The notes under the pieces are model-generated. The model did no database searches, had not been told where the DNA came from, and saw only the letters and a list, made by a program, of their open reading frames with translations. From Herbihabitans rhizosphaerae (GTDB lineage: Bacteria > Actinomycetota > Actinomycetes > Mycobacteriales > Pseudonocardiaceae): a stretch of DNA of 64,000 nt. Of this stretch, positions 1 to 7,839 are shown one piece after another; the first letter of the stretch is position 1; each line of letters begins with the position of its first letter. Both the position numbers and the translations under genes were made by a program. Location of the stretch: positions 234,146 through 298,145 of the forward strand of contig NZ_SGWQ01000003.1 of NCBI RefSeq assembly GCF_004216555.1, in the 5' to 3' direction.

Positions 1-1
1 G

Positions 2-202
2 CTCAGCCGCGACCCGGTCGTGCGGGACCTGGGAATCACCCTCACCGCGTGCGTCTGCGTCCCGGCGGTCAGCGCGGCGACGTTCGACCTGCTGGCGTTC
101 TCCGTCGCCACCGGCTACATGTTCCTGCTGATCGGCTGTGCCGGCGCGCTGTTGCGGGCAGCGCGAGAAGATCAGCGTGAGGATCAGGGGGTGCCACCGT
201 GA
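2..202 (+). CDS. C-terminal fragment of a membrane protein, possibly O-antigen polymerase/ligase
   Basis: The frame is open from the left edge and closes with TGA at 200-202, so only the last 66 residues are visible. They hold a long hydrophobic stretch (roughly residues 12-48) followed by a short charged tail (RAAREDQREDQG), as in the last helices of a polytopic membrane protein. The stop overlaps the GTG start of the flippase gene by four bases (GTGA), suggesting translational coupling. An O-antigen polymerase or ligase is my guess because a flippase and a glycosyltransferase follow directly; that is inference from context, with no diagnostic motif visible. Confidence 0.6.
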   Translation, partial: LSRDPVVRDLGITLTACVCVPAVSAATFDLLAFSVATGYMFLLIGCAGALLRAAREDQREDQGVPP

Positions 203-1635
203 GCGCCCCCGCGATCGGGCGCAAGGTCGGCCGCGGCGCGCTGTGGAGCCTGCTGAACAACGTGGTGCTGCGGCTCGGCGTGCTGGTGTCCGGAATCGTG
301 CTGGCCCGGCTGCTCTCCCCGGCCGACTACGGCGTGTTCGCCGTCGCGCTGGTCGCGATGACGCTGCTGCAGGCGTTCAACGAACTCGGCGTGAGCCTCG
401 CGCTGGTGCGCTGGGAGCGCGACGTGCGCACGTTCGCGGGCACGGCGATGACGATCGCGATCGCCACCAGCACGGTACTGTACGCTGCCGTATGGTTCGG
501 CGCGCCGGCGTTCTGCGAGGCGATGGGCAGCCCGGCCGCGGTCGAGGTCATGCGGGTGCTCTGCCTCGCTGTGCTCTTCGACGGCATCGCGGTGGTCCCG
601 GCCGCGATCCTGAACCGGGAGTTCTTGCAGGGCAGGCGTTTCCTGGCCGACGTCCTGTCGTTCGCGACCAGCACCAGCGTGACGATCACGCTGGCCGCGA
701 CCGGCTCCGGCCCGATGAGCTTCGCGATCGGGACGATTTGCGGCAACATCGCGTCGGTCACCTGCTACCTGCTGCTGTGTCCGGTCAAGGTGCGCCCCGC
801 GTGGAATCGCGACATCGCCCGCGAGTTGATCCACTTCGGACTCCCACTGGCCGGCGCCAGCCTGCTCACCCTCTCGGTGTCCAATGTGGACAAACTGGGG
901 ATCGGGGCGCTGACCGACGAGGTCACGCTGGGGCTGTATCTGATGGCGTTCAACCAGTCCAGCCTGCCGCTGATGGTGTTCTCCGAGGCGGCGCGGCGGG
1001 TGTCGCTGGCCGGGTTCTCCCGGCTGCTCGACGACCGTGAGCGGTTGGAGAACTCGCTGGCGCGCGGGGTGGCGCTGCTGATGGCGGCGACCGTGCCGGT
1101 GTGCGTGCTGCTCGCCTGCTACGCCGAGCCGATGCTCGCGGTGGTCTACGGCGAGAAGTGGACGCCGGCCGCGGTGGCGTTGCAAGTACTCGCCGCGCTC
1201 GGGTTGCTGCGGGTGATCCTGTTCGTCGGCTACGACCTGCTCGTGGCACTGGACGGCAACCGGATTCTCCTTGCCCTGCAAGCGTTGTGGCTGGTCTGCA
1301 CGGTGCCGGCATTGATCGCGGGCACCCTTCTTGACGGCATACGTGGCGCATCTATTGGACAGCTTGCGATTTCCGGCTGCATCGTGCTGCCCGCGTTCGC
1401 GATTGTGCTGCGCCGCCGCGGCGTGCGGCTCGGCGCGACCGTCCGCGCGTGCGTCCGCCCGGCGGTGGGCGGCCTGTTGATCATCGCGTCCGCGATCGGA
1501 GTGCGGGAATTCGTGGACGGCTCGTTCGCCCAACTCGCGATCGGCGGACTGGTCGCGCTCGCCGTCTACGCCCCGGTGGTGCTGCCCATGCGCGCCCTGC
1601 TCCCCGGCCGGTCCCAGGCGGAGGTGACACCGTGA
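199..1635 (+). CDS. Wzx-type oligosaccharide flippase (MOP superfamily)
   Basis: This 478-residue protein is almost entirely hydrophobic with regularly spaced membrane segments, the length and pattern of polysaccharide flippases of the MOP/MATE superfamily, which move polyprenyl-linked sugar units across the cytoplasmic membrane. The N-terminus (GRGALWSLLNNVVLRLG, then VLARLLSPADYGVFA) is typical: an amphipathic start followed by the conserved L-x-P-x-D-Y-G motif. The GTG start overlaps the preceding stop by four bases, and the stop overlaps the GTG of the next glycosyltransferase in the same way, so the genes form one translationally coupled operon. The substrate cannot be read from the sequence. 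Confidence 0.9.
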   Translation: MSAPAIGRKVGRGALWSLLNNVVLRLGVLVSGIVLARLLSPADYGVFAVALVAMTLLQAFNELGVSLALVRWERDVRTFAGTAMTIAIATSTVLYAAVWFGAPAFCEAMGSPAAVEVMRVLCLAVLFDGIAVVPAAILNREFLQGRRFLADVLSFATSTSVTITLAATGSGPMSFAIGTICGNIASVTCYLLLCPVKVRPAWNRDIARELIHFGLPLAGASLLTLSVSNVDKLGIGALTDEVTLGLYLMAFNQSSLPLMVFSEAARRVSLAGFSRLLDDRERLENSLARGVALLMAATVPVCVLLACYAEPMLAVVYGEKWTPAAVALQVLAALGLLRVILFVGYDLLVALDGNRILLALQALWLVCTVPALIAGTLLDGIRGASIGQLAISGCIVLPAFAIVLRRRGVRLGATVRACVRPAVGGLLIIASAIGVREFVDGSFAQLAIGGLVALAVYAPVVLPMRALLPGRSQAEVTP

Positions 1636-2447
1636 GCCGCACAGCCCTGTCCGCCGCGGTGCGCCAGCGGCTGCGCGACACGTTCGGGCTGTGGCCGATG
1701 CACGAGGCGGCGACCAAGGCGCGGCTGGGGCACCGGGTGCCGGCCTTGCGGCGGTTCGAGGACGCCGAGGTGCACACTCACACGCCGGCCGCCGCCCGAC
1801 TGGGCGACGCGCTGGTGGCCACCGTGATGCCGACCTACCGCCGGCCGGAGTCACTGGTTCGCGCGGTGGAGTCCGCGCTCGCCCAGACGGTGACCGACCA
1901 GGTGGTGATCGTGGTGGACGACGGCGGCGGGCTGCCCACGCTGCCCGAGGATCCGCGGCTGCTCGGCGTGAGCCTGTCCCGCAACTCCGCGGTGCTCGGG
2001 CTGGTGCGCAATGTCGGCATCCGGCTGACCCGCTCGCGGTACCTCGCCTTCCTCGACGACGACAACACCTGGCGGCCCGATCATCTGGAGCACGCGCTGG
2101 CCGGCATGGCGGCGGGGCCGAGCCTGGTCTACACCGCCGTGCGGCGCCGGCACGCCGACGGCCGCGTGCTGGACGTCCTGTCCGAGAACTTCCACTCCAA
2201 GACGTTCCGCGACGGGAACACTTATGTGGACGCGAACTCGATCGTGCTGCGCCGCGGGCCGCACGTGCTGTTCAGCCGGATCCCGAGAATCAAGAGCACC
2301 CTGCCCAAGGAGGACTGGGAGTTCGTGCACCGGATGTCGCGGCGCCACCTGGTGCGGCACGTGCCCGAACCGACCGTCGAGTACCTGGTCAACTCCGACA
2401 GCTACTACACCGCGTGGACGGATTCCGCTAGCGTCACCGACTCATGA
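1632..2447 (+). CDS. Glycosyltransferase family 2
   Basis: This is a 271-residue GT-A fold glycosyltransferase. The N-terminal donor-binding part contains ATVMPTYRRPESL and VVDDGGG (about residue 95). The metal-binding motif FLDDDNTW follows near residue 141, and a KEDWEF segment near residue 226 has the acidic pair expected of the catalytic base. I chose the GTG at 1632 because it overlaps the flippase stop (GTGA) and puts the GT2 fold close to the N-terminus; the frame upstream lies inside the flippase gene. The downstream gene overlaps by ATGA. It probably adds a sugar to the unit moved by the flippase; donor and acceptor are unknown. Confidence 0.88.
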   Translation: MSRTALSAAVRQRLRDTFGLWPMHEAATKARLGHRVPALRRFEDAEVHTHTPAAARLGDALVATVMPTYRRPESLVRAVESALAQTVTDQVVIVVDDGGGLPTLPEDPRLLGVSLSRNSAVLGLVRNVGIRLTRSRYLAFLDDDNTWRPDHLEHALAGMAAGPSLVYTAVRRRHADGRVLDVLSENFHSKTFRDGNTYVDANSIVLRRGPHVLFSRIPRIKSTLPKEDWEFVHRMSRRHLVRHVPEPTVEYLVNSDSYYTAWTDSASVTDS

Positions 2448-3514
2448 GGATCGTTCGCGCGTTAGCGCTGGCCGTACTGGCCACCGGACTGCTCGCCGTC
2501 CCGGCCGCGGCGGAGAACCCGCCCGCCGCCGCGGGAGCCGTCCCCCTGACCTGGGAGCTGAAACCCACCGGAAGCGAGGCGCGGTTCCGCGGCCTCTCGG
2601 CGGTCAGCCGAAAGGTCGCCTGGGCCAGCGGCAGCCTCGGCACGGTGCTGCGCACCACCGACGGCGGCGCCACCTGGAACTCGGTCGGCCCGCCGGACAC
2701 CGCGACACTGCAGTTCCGCGACATTGAGGCGTTCGACGAGAACACCGCGGTGATCCTCAGCATCGGCCCCGGCGCGGAGTCCCGCGTCTACCGGACCACC
2801 GACGGCGGCGCGACCTGGTCGCCGGGCTTCGTCAACGACGACCCGAACGCGTTCTACGACTGCATGTCGTTCTTCGACCGCCGCAACGGCATCGCGATGA
2901 GCGACCCGGTCGGCGGCAAGTTCCGCATTCTGTCCACTTCGGACGGTGGGGCGAGCTGGAAGGTGTTGCCCGACAACGGAATGCCGCCAGCACTGCCCGC
3001 CGAGGCCGGGTTCGCGGCGAGCGGCCAGTGCGTCACCACACACGGGCGCTCGGACGCCTGGTTCGCCACCGGCGGCGGCGCTGCGGCGCGCGTGTTCCAC
3101 TCCGGCGACCGTGGTCTCACCTGGACGGTGACCGACACGCCGCTGCGCAGCAAAGCGAGTGCCGGTGTGTTCGCCCTCGCGTTCCGGGACTCCCGGCACG
3201 GCATCGCGATCGGCGGCGACTTCGAGGCCCCCACCGGCGGCGACGCGCTCGCGCTGACCGGTACCGGTGGCCGCACGTGGAAGGTCCCGCCGCAGACGCC
3301 GGCCGGCTACCGGTCCGGCGTTACGTATCACCCGTTCTTGCCGAACGTGGTGATCGCGGTCGGTCCGACCGGCAGCGAGGTGAGCATCAGCGGCGGGCGC
3401 ACCTGGCACGCGTTCGACCAGGGCAGCTTCGACACCGTGGACTGCACGCGCGACGGATCCTGTTGGGCGGCGGGCGAGAAGGGGCGCGTGGCGCGGCTGC
3501 GGCTCGGCGGCTGA
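2444..3514 (+). CDS. Secreted BNR/Ycf48-like beta-propeller protein
   Basis: This 356-residue protein has an N-terminal signal peptide (MRIVRALALAVLATGLLAVP, then an AAA-type cleavage region near residue 23). Repeats with the BNR/Asp-box pattern S/T-x-D-G-G-x-T/S-W occur at least three times (TTDGGATW twice, TSDGGASW), with degenerate copies (SGDRGLTW, ISGGRTW). Such repeats build beta-propellers in sialidase-like, sortilin-like and Ycf48-like proteins. No sialidase active-site set is evident, so I do not call it an enzyme. The ATG overlaps the glycosyltransferase stop by four bases, tying it to the polysaccharide operon; it may bind the exported glycan outside the cell (inference). Confidence 0.75.
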   Translation: MRIVRALALAVLATGLLAVPAAAENPPAAAGAVPLTWELKPTGSEARFRGLSAVSRKVAWASGSLGTVLRTTDGGATWNSVGPPDTATLQFRDIEAFDENTAVILSIGPGAESRVYRTTDGGATWSPGFVNDDPNAFYDCMSFFDRRNGIAMSDPVGGKFRILSTSDGGASWKVLPDNGMPPALPAEAGFAASGQCVTTHGRSDAWFATGGGAAARVFHSGDRGLTWTVTDTPLRSKASAGVFALAFRDSRHGIAIGGDFEAPTGGDALALTGTGGRTWKVPPQTPAGYRSGVTYHPFLPNVVIAVGPTGSEVSISGGRTWHAFDQGSFDTVDCTRDGSCWAAGEKGRVARLRLGG

Positions 3515-3516
3515 CG

Positions 3517-4011
3517 GTGTACACCCTAGCCGCCTTCCTCACCCGCACACCGGAGACGCTGCGACAGCTCGGCGGCGAGCTGCCCGTCGTGCGGCTGCCG
3601 CAGGAGTGCCTGATGGTGCCGTTCGTACGCGCCGTCCGCGACCTCGTCCAGGATCGCGCGGAGGCGCACCCCGACCTCGACGATCTGACCGCCGGGTGGG
3701 CGGCGCTCGCCGAGCGGGCGTCGGCGGCCGGCGCGATCGCGTTCTGCCAGGCGGACTTCTTCGGCGGGACCGGCGGACAGTCCTCGATCGTCTGGCGGGA
3801 CGGTGCCGTGGTGCTCGGCCCGGTGCACACGTTCCTCGGCGACGGCGACAACCCGCCGGCGTCGGCCTGGCCGATCAACGCCGCGCTGGCCGAGCTGGGC
3901 GTGGTGGCCGGCGGGTTGGACGCGTTCGACACCGTCCGGCTCGGCGGCCGGCGCCGCACCGAGCGCTGGTTGGAACACGCGGAACCGTCGCGCCCCAACG
4001 GTTCCGCGTGA
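3517..4011 (+). CDS. Hypothetical protein
   Basis: This is a 164-residue soluble protein starting at GTG 3517, two bases after the previous stop. The last third contains a patch (GPVHTFLGDGDNPPASAWPI) followed by a basic C-terminus. I recognise no domain. The spacing suggests it is read from the same transcript as the BNR-like gene, though nothing links it to polysaccharide synthesis. The last dozen codons form one arm and loop of a perfect 13-bp inverted repeat (3976-4010), so the end of the gene doubles as a transcription terminator. The alternative of a longer protein starting further upstream is unlikely because that frame runs under the BNR-like gene. Confidence 0.65.
   Translation: MYTLAAFLTRTPETLRQLGGELPVVRLPQECLMVPFVRAVRDLVQDRAEAHPDLDDLTAGWAALAERASAAGAIAFCQADFFGGTGGQSSIVWRDGAVVLGPVHTFLGDGDNPPASAWPINAALAELGVVAGGLDAFDTVRLGGRRRTERWLEHAEPSRPNGSA
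3976..4010. terminator. Perfect 13-bp hairpin at the junction of convergent genes
   Basis: CACGCGGAACCGT at 3976-3988 is the exact reverse complement of ACGGTTCCGCGTG at 3998-4010, with a 9-nt loop. It lies inside the last codons of the gene ending at 4011 and just before the stop of the convergent VOC gene at 4016. It is likely a shared, bidirectional terminator; there is no T-tract on either side. Confidence 0.65.
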
Positions 4012-4015
4012 CCGG

Positions 4016-4354
4016 TTAGACCGGCTGACGCAGGCCGAACCGAGCACCCTGGTCGTCGGCGCACTCGGCGAACCTGCCGAAGTCCGGCTCCTCGGGGCTG
4101 ATCCGGCCGACCGTTCCGCCGAGTTCAGCGACCGTGCGCGCGGCGGCTTCGATGTCCTCGACGGTGAAGTAGAGCATCACGCCGGGGTTCGGGTCGTCGC
4201 CGTGCAACCCCCCGCGCACGCCGCCGGTCTCGATCCAGCCCGCGTCGCCCTCGCCCATCGGATGGTGCGTCCAGCCGAAAAGCTTGCCGTAGAAGGCTTT
4301 CGCGCGTCCGGCGTCGGCGACGCCGATCTCGAAGTGGCTCGGCTGTCCTGGCAT
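4016..4354 (-). CDS. VOC family protein (glyoxalase/bleomycin-resistance fold)
   Basis: This 112-residue protein has the single-domain vicinal-oxygen-chelate fold. It shows the typical opening (HFEIGVADAGRAKAFYGKLFGW), a central GGVRGGLHG segment and the second half VMLYFTVEDIEAAARTVAELGG. Proteins of this family bind metals and small molecules in many roles, from lyases and dioxygenases to resistance proteins, and the specific role is not predictable here. It lies 70 bp downstream of the AraC-type regulator on the same strand and is probably co-transcribed with it. A purine-rich stretch (GGAGATCGAC) just before the ATG serves as ribosome-binding site. Confidence 0.88.
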   Translation of the reverse strand: MPGQPSHFEIGVADAGRAKAFYGKLFGWTHHPMGEGDAGWIETGGVRGGLHGDDPNPGVMLYFTVEDIEAAARTVAELGGTVGRISPEEPDFGRFAECADDQGARFGLRQPV

Positions 4355-4424
4355 GTCGATCTCCTTTCAGGTGATCTCATGCCGGACGGTACGAGCACGC
4401 GGGGCGAGCCGTCTTGTACGAATG

Positions 4425-5273
4425 TCAGCCGATGCCGGCGCCGACCAGACCGTCCAGCCGCGAGCGCAGCCAGGCGCCGGGGGCGCACCCGGCGAAGGCG
4501 CGGAACTCGCGGGTGAAGTGCGCCTGGTCGTAGTAGCCGGAGGCCAGCGCGGTGTCCGCGAGCGGCCGGCCGGTGCTCATGGCGGTCACGGCGTGGTGGA
4601 AACGCACGAGCCCGGCAGCACCCTTCGGGGTCAGGCCGGTCTGGGCGCGAAACCGTTCGGCGAGCCGGCCGCGACTCCACCCGGTCTCGGTGACCAGTTC
4701 GCCGATCGGCACGGCGCCCGCGGTGCCGTCGATCCGGGCCAGCGCGTGGGCCACCTCCGCGTCGGGCTCCGGCCCGCCGGCCACCGCGGCGGCGAACACG
4801 TCGTCCAGGATGTCGAACCGTCGTGTCCAGCCGTCGGCGTCGGCGAGGCGTTCGGTCAGCTCGTCGCCGGCGCGGCCCCACAGCGCGTCCAGCGGCGCGA
4901 TCCGCCCGGCCAACTCGCGAACCGGGCCGAACAGCCGGTACACGCCGAGCAGCGAGAGCCGGATCTCCACACAGTGCTGCCAGCCGTCGTGCCAGGTCAG
5001 CGCCGGACCGCGGGCCGGGCTGCCGAGAAACGCGGCGACCCGCGACGTGCCCTCGTCCACCGCTCCGGTGGCGATCAGCGGGCCGGCGAACTCGATCACC
5101 AGCACGGCGTCCGGCGCCGGGATCTCGCGCCGGGCGACCGCCCCGGTGGAGAACTCGTCGTACTCGCCGTAGCTGCGCACGACGTGTCGAAGATCGGCGC
5201 GCGGCTCACCCATCGCGGCCGACCACCGCGACGTGGGCGAGCCGCCGCGCCGCAGATCGACGAGCCTGGTCAT
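4425..5273 (-). CDS. AraC-family transcriptional regulator
   Basis: This is a 282-residue regulator. The C-terminal part (about residues 165-260) carries the two helix-turn-helix motifs of the AraC/XylS DNA-binding domain: PIGELVTETGWSRGRLAERF, then ADTALASGYYDQAHFTREF with the conserved F-R-x-x-x-G-C-x-P-G-x ending (FAGCAPGAWL). The N-terminal half is an effector or dimerisation domain of the kind found in short AraC proteins with a beta-barrel. It lies upstream of the VOC gene on the same strand and may control that gene and itself. The effector is unknown. Confidence 0.9.
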   Translation of the reverse strand: MTRLVDLRRGGSPTSRWSAAMGEPRADLRHVVRSYGEYDEFSTGAVARREIPAPDAVLVIEFAGPLIATGAVDEGTSRVAAFLGSPARGPALTWHDGWQHCVEIRLSLLGVYRLFGPVRELAGRIAPLDALWGRAGDELTERLADADGWTRRFDILDDVFAAAVAGGPEPDAEVAHALARIDGTAGAVPIGELVTETGWSRGRLAERFRAQTGLTPKGAAGLVRFHHAVTAMSTGRPLADTALASGYYDQAHFTREFRAFAGCAPGAWLRSRLDGLVGAGIG

Positions 5274-5352
5274 GCACCCATTGTGCGCCGCCCGGGTGTC
5301 ACTCGTTCGGCGAAGCGCCTTGATCGAGGTTGTCCCGCCCCGGCTCCACGCT

Positions 5353-5392
5353 CACCCTGGCGTACTTAAGCCCGCGAAAGTACGCCAGGGTG
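5353..5392. terminator. Perfect 15-bp intergenic hairpin
   Basis: CACCCTGGCGTACTT at 5353-5367 pairs perfectly with AAGTACGCCAGGGTG at 5378-5392 around a 10-nt loop. It lies 33 bp downstream of the sulfatase stop (minus strand) and upstream of the AraC gene start at 5273, so it most likely terminates the sulfatase transcript and insulates the AraC promoter. Confidence 0.75.
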
Positions 5393-5425
5393 TGTCACGC
5401 AGCGTGGTGGTTAACCGGCTGGGGT

Positions 5426-7021
5426 TCAGCCGATATGGGAGGCGGTCCAGCAGTCGGGCGCGTCGGGCTGGCCACAGTTGGCCAGCGTGCGCAGTGGTCC
5501 GGCGAGTTGGCCCGCGCGCGGGTCGTTCGGCTTGTTGGTCTCCTGGTTCGGGTCGGTCGACATGTCGTAGTACTCCCGCTCCTTCTGCGCGTTCGCGTAC
5601 TCGACGTACAGCTCGTGCGGCAGTCGAACGGCCTGGTAGGTCGGCGGGTTGGAGTTGCCGCCGGCACGCTGGGCGTCCGGATCGACCTCACCCGGCGCGT
5701 TCGGATTCGGCGTGACGTGCTCGATCAGCGCGGCGTTGCGCCAGTTCGGCGGCGTCTGCCCGTTGATCATGGGGAGCAGGCTGCGCCCGTCCCGCGAGTC
5801 GCGCAGCTCCGGCCGCACGCCGGCGATGTCCAGGAACGTGGCGAACAGGTCCACGTTCTGCACGATCTCGCCGCGCACGCTCGTGCCGCCCTGCGCCGAC
5901 TGCGGTCGCTTGACCAGCATCGGCACCCGCACGTCGTGGTCGTAGGCGGTGGTCTTGCCGCGCATCAACCGGTGCTGGCCGAGGTGGAACCCGTTGTCCG
6001 AGGTGAACACGAAGTAGGTGTTGTTCTTCTCCGCCTCGTTCAGCGAGGACAGCACCCTGGCCACCGCGTCGTCGATCGACTGGACCATGCGAATCCGGTT
6101 CCGGAAATCGTTGCGCAGCGCCTGTATCAGCTTCTCGTCGCCGGCCAGCGGCTCCCTGCGCACCCAGCTCGGCTTGTCGCTGGTGTCCTCGTCGAACGCG
6201 GGCAGCTTCGTCAAATCCTGAGCACGGCAGTCCGGCCCGCCGCAGTCGCCGTGCGGAAACTCGCCGCCGGGCCAGCGATCCTTGGGCCGGTCGCGAATCG
6301 CCGGCGGGAACAACGGCTCCTTGTCGTCCGGGTTCTTCACGCCGGAATGCGGCGAGAACGCGGCGACCTGGAGGAAGAACGGCCGGTCCGGCGCGTGCTG
6401 ACGGGAACGCTCGATGAAGTTCACCGCGCGGTCACCGAGCAGATCGGTGAAGTACTTCCCGCCACCGTCGCCGATCTCCCTCTTGTTCTCCTCGCGAATG
6501 TACTGGGACACCTGGTATTGGAACTCGTTGTACGCGCCGCCGCTTCCGGCGTGCCATTCGTCCCAACCCTGGGGCACGTGATAATCGGCCGGCAGTGTGT
6601 ACTCGTTGATGTATTTGCCCAGGTACCCGGTGCGGTACCGGGCGTCGTGCAGCGCGGCCGCGTAGGTGCGTCCCTCGTGCTTCTTGAACGCTTCGTAGCC
6701 GCCGTTGTCGGTGCCCTTGTTGGTGAGCACGCCGGTGTTGTGCGGGTGCTCGCCGGTGAACATCGAGGCGCGGGACGGGCAGCACAGGGAATTCGACACG
6801 AAGTAGTTGTCGAACCGCGCGCCGCCGTCCGCGAGGCTTTTCACGGTGTCCATGTACTGGAGCAGATCGGCCGACATGTCGTCGACCAGGAAGTACACGA
6901 TGTTCGGTTTCTTCTCCGCCGGCGCCGGCTGTTGTGCCGCGGACGCCGCGGTGCACGCGCTCAGCGTGGCCACGGCCACCAGCACGCCGGCAAGCATTCG
7001 GATCCTATTTCGCATTTCCAC
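5426..7021 (-). CDS. Sulfatase, predicted lipoprotein (formylglycine type)
   Basis: This 531-residue protein carries the sulfatase/alkaline-phosphatase superfamily signature. After NIVYFLVDDMSADLL (metal-binding Asp pair) comes C-C-P-S-R, residues 80-84, fitting C-x-P-S-R-x-x-x-x-T-G (RASMFTG). C80 would be converted to formylglycine. Later motifs include TSDNGFHLGQH and the GKTTAYDHDVRVPMLV segment typical of sulfatases. The N-terminus has a lipobox (VATLSACTA), so the enzyme is probably anchored to the outer face of the membrane. It hydrolyses sulfate esters, perhaps of extracellular glycans; the substrate is unknown. It is a single gene, with a hairpin terminator downstream at 5353-5392. 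No formylglycine-generating enzyme is in the window. Confidence 0.93.
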   Translation of the reverse strand: MEMRNRIRMLAGVLVAVATLSACTAASAAQQPAPAEKKPNIVYFLVDDMSADLLQYMDTVKSLADGGARFDNYFVSNSLCCPSRASMFTGEHPHNTGVLTNKGTDNGGYEAFKKHEGRTYAAALHDARYRTGYLGKYINEYTLPADYHVPQGWDEWHAGSGGAYNEFQYQVSQYIREENKREIGDGGGKYFTDLLGDRAVNFIERSRQHAPDRPFFLQVAAFSPHSGVKNPDDKEPLFPPAIRDRPKDRWPGGEFPHGDCGGPDCRAQDLTKLPAFDEDTSDKPSWVRREPLAGDEKLIQALRNDFRNRIRMVQSIDDAVARVLSSLNEAEKNNTYFVFTSDNGFHLGQHRLMRGKTTAYDHDVRVPMLVKRPQSAQGGTSVRGEIVQNVDLFATFLDIAGVRPELRDSRDGRSLLPMINGQTPPNWRNAALIEHVTPNPNAPGEVDPDAQRAGGNSNPPTYQAVRLPHELYVEYANAQKEREYYDMSTDPNQETNKPNDPRAGQLAGPLRTLANCGQPDAPDCWTASHIG

Positions 7022-7164
7022 ACCCCTGTACGACGTTCGCCTGTCGTGAATTCGACTTCCGACGGTAGTGATCCGTGCCGCCGGCCGCCCTGAAGAACCG
7101 CTGAAGAATCACATGGTGGGACCGAATCGCGCCGCTATCCGGGTGTGTGCCAGATAATGGCCCG

Positions 7165-7839
7165 ATGACCGAGGCGCGGGTACTGGTCGTTGAGGACGCG
7201 GAGGCGATCCGGCTGGCCGTGTCGTCCGCGCTGCGCCAGGAGGGCTACGAGGTCGCGCACGAGCCGGACGGCGAGCGGCTGGAGCAGCGGCTGGCCGAGT
7301 TCGGCCCGCACGCGGTGGTGCTGGACGTGATGCTGCCCGGCCGGAACGGGTTCGACCTGCTCGAGGTGATCCGCGCACACTCGGACGCCGGTGTGGTGAT
7401 GCTGACCGCGCGGGACGGTGTGCGGGACCGGCTGCGCGGCCTGCGCGGCGGCGCGGACGACTACGTGATCAAGCCGTTCGACCTGGCCGAGCTGGTCGCC
7501 AGGGTGGGCGCGGTGCTGCGGCGGATGCACCGAACACCGCACACGATCCAGGTCGCCGATCTCGTGATCGACTGCGACGCCGGCTCGGTGCGCCGGGGCG
7601 AGGTCGAGCTGGACCTGACCGCGACCGAGCTGCGGCTGCTGTCACACCTGGCCACACACCGCGGCCGCGCGCTGTCCAAGACGCAGATCCTCACCAGCGT
7701 GTGGGGCTACGAGGATTACGACACGAACCTGGTGGAGGTGCACGTCAGCGCGCTGCGCCGCAAGCTCGAGGCGCACGGCCCGCGCCTGCTGCACACCGTC
7801 CGCGGCATCGGGTACGTGCTCCGGGAGAACACGCGGTGA
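7165..7839 (+). CDS. OmpR/PhoB-family response regulator
   Basis: This is a 224-residue response regulator. The receiver domain (1-120) has the acidic pair E10-D11, the phosphoacceptor D54 in VVLDVMLPGRNGFD, the conserved T in MLTARD and K in VIKPFD. The C-terminal winged helix (about 130-222) includes LTATELRLLSHLATHRGRAL and the terminal RRKLEA...TVRGIGYVL. I prefer the ATG at 7165 because MTEARVLVVED matches the normal receiver start; a GTG at 7147 would add six residues. Neither has a clear ribosome-binding site. The stop overlaps the GTG of the kinase gene, so the pair is coupled. The stimulus is unknown. Confidence 0.95.
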   Translation: MTEARVLVVEDAEAIRLAVSSALRQEGYEVAHEPDGERLEQRLAEFGPHAVVLDVMLPGRNGFDLLEVIRAHSDAGVVMLTARDGVRDRLRGLRGGADDYVIKPFDLAELVARVGAVLRRMHRTPHTIQVADLVIDCDAGSVRRGEVELDLTATELRLLSHLATHRGRALSKTQILTSVWGYEDYDTNLVEVHVSALRRKLEAHGPRLLHTVRGIGYVLRENTR

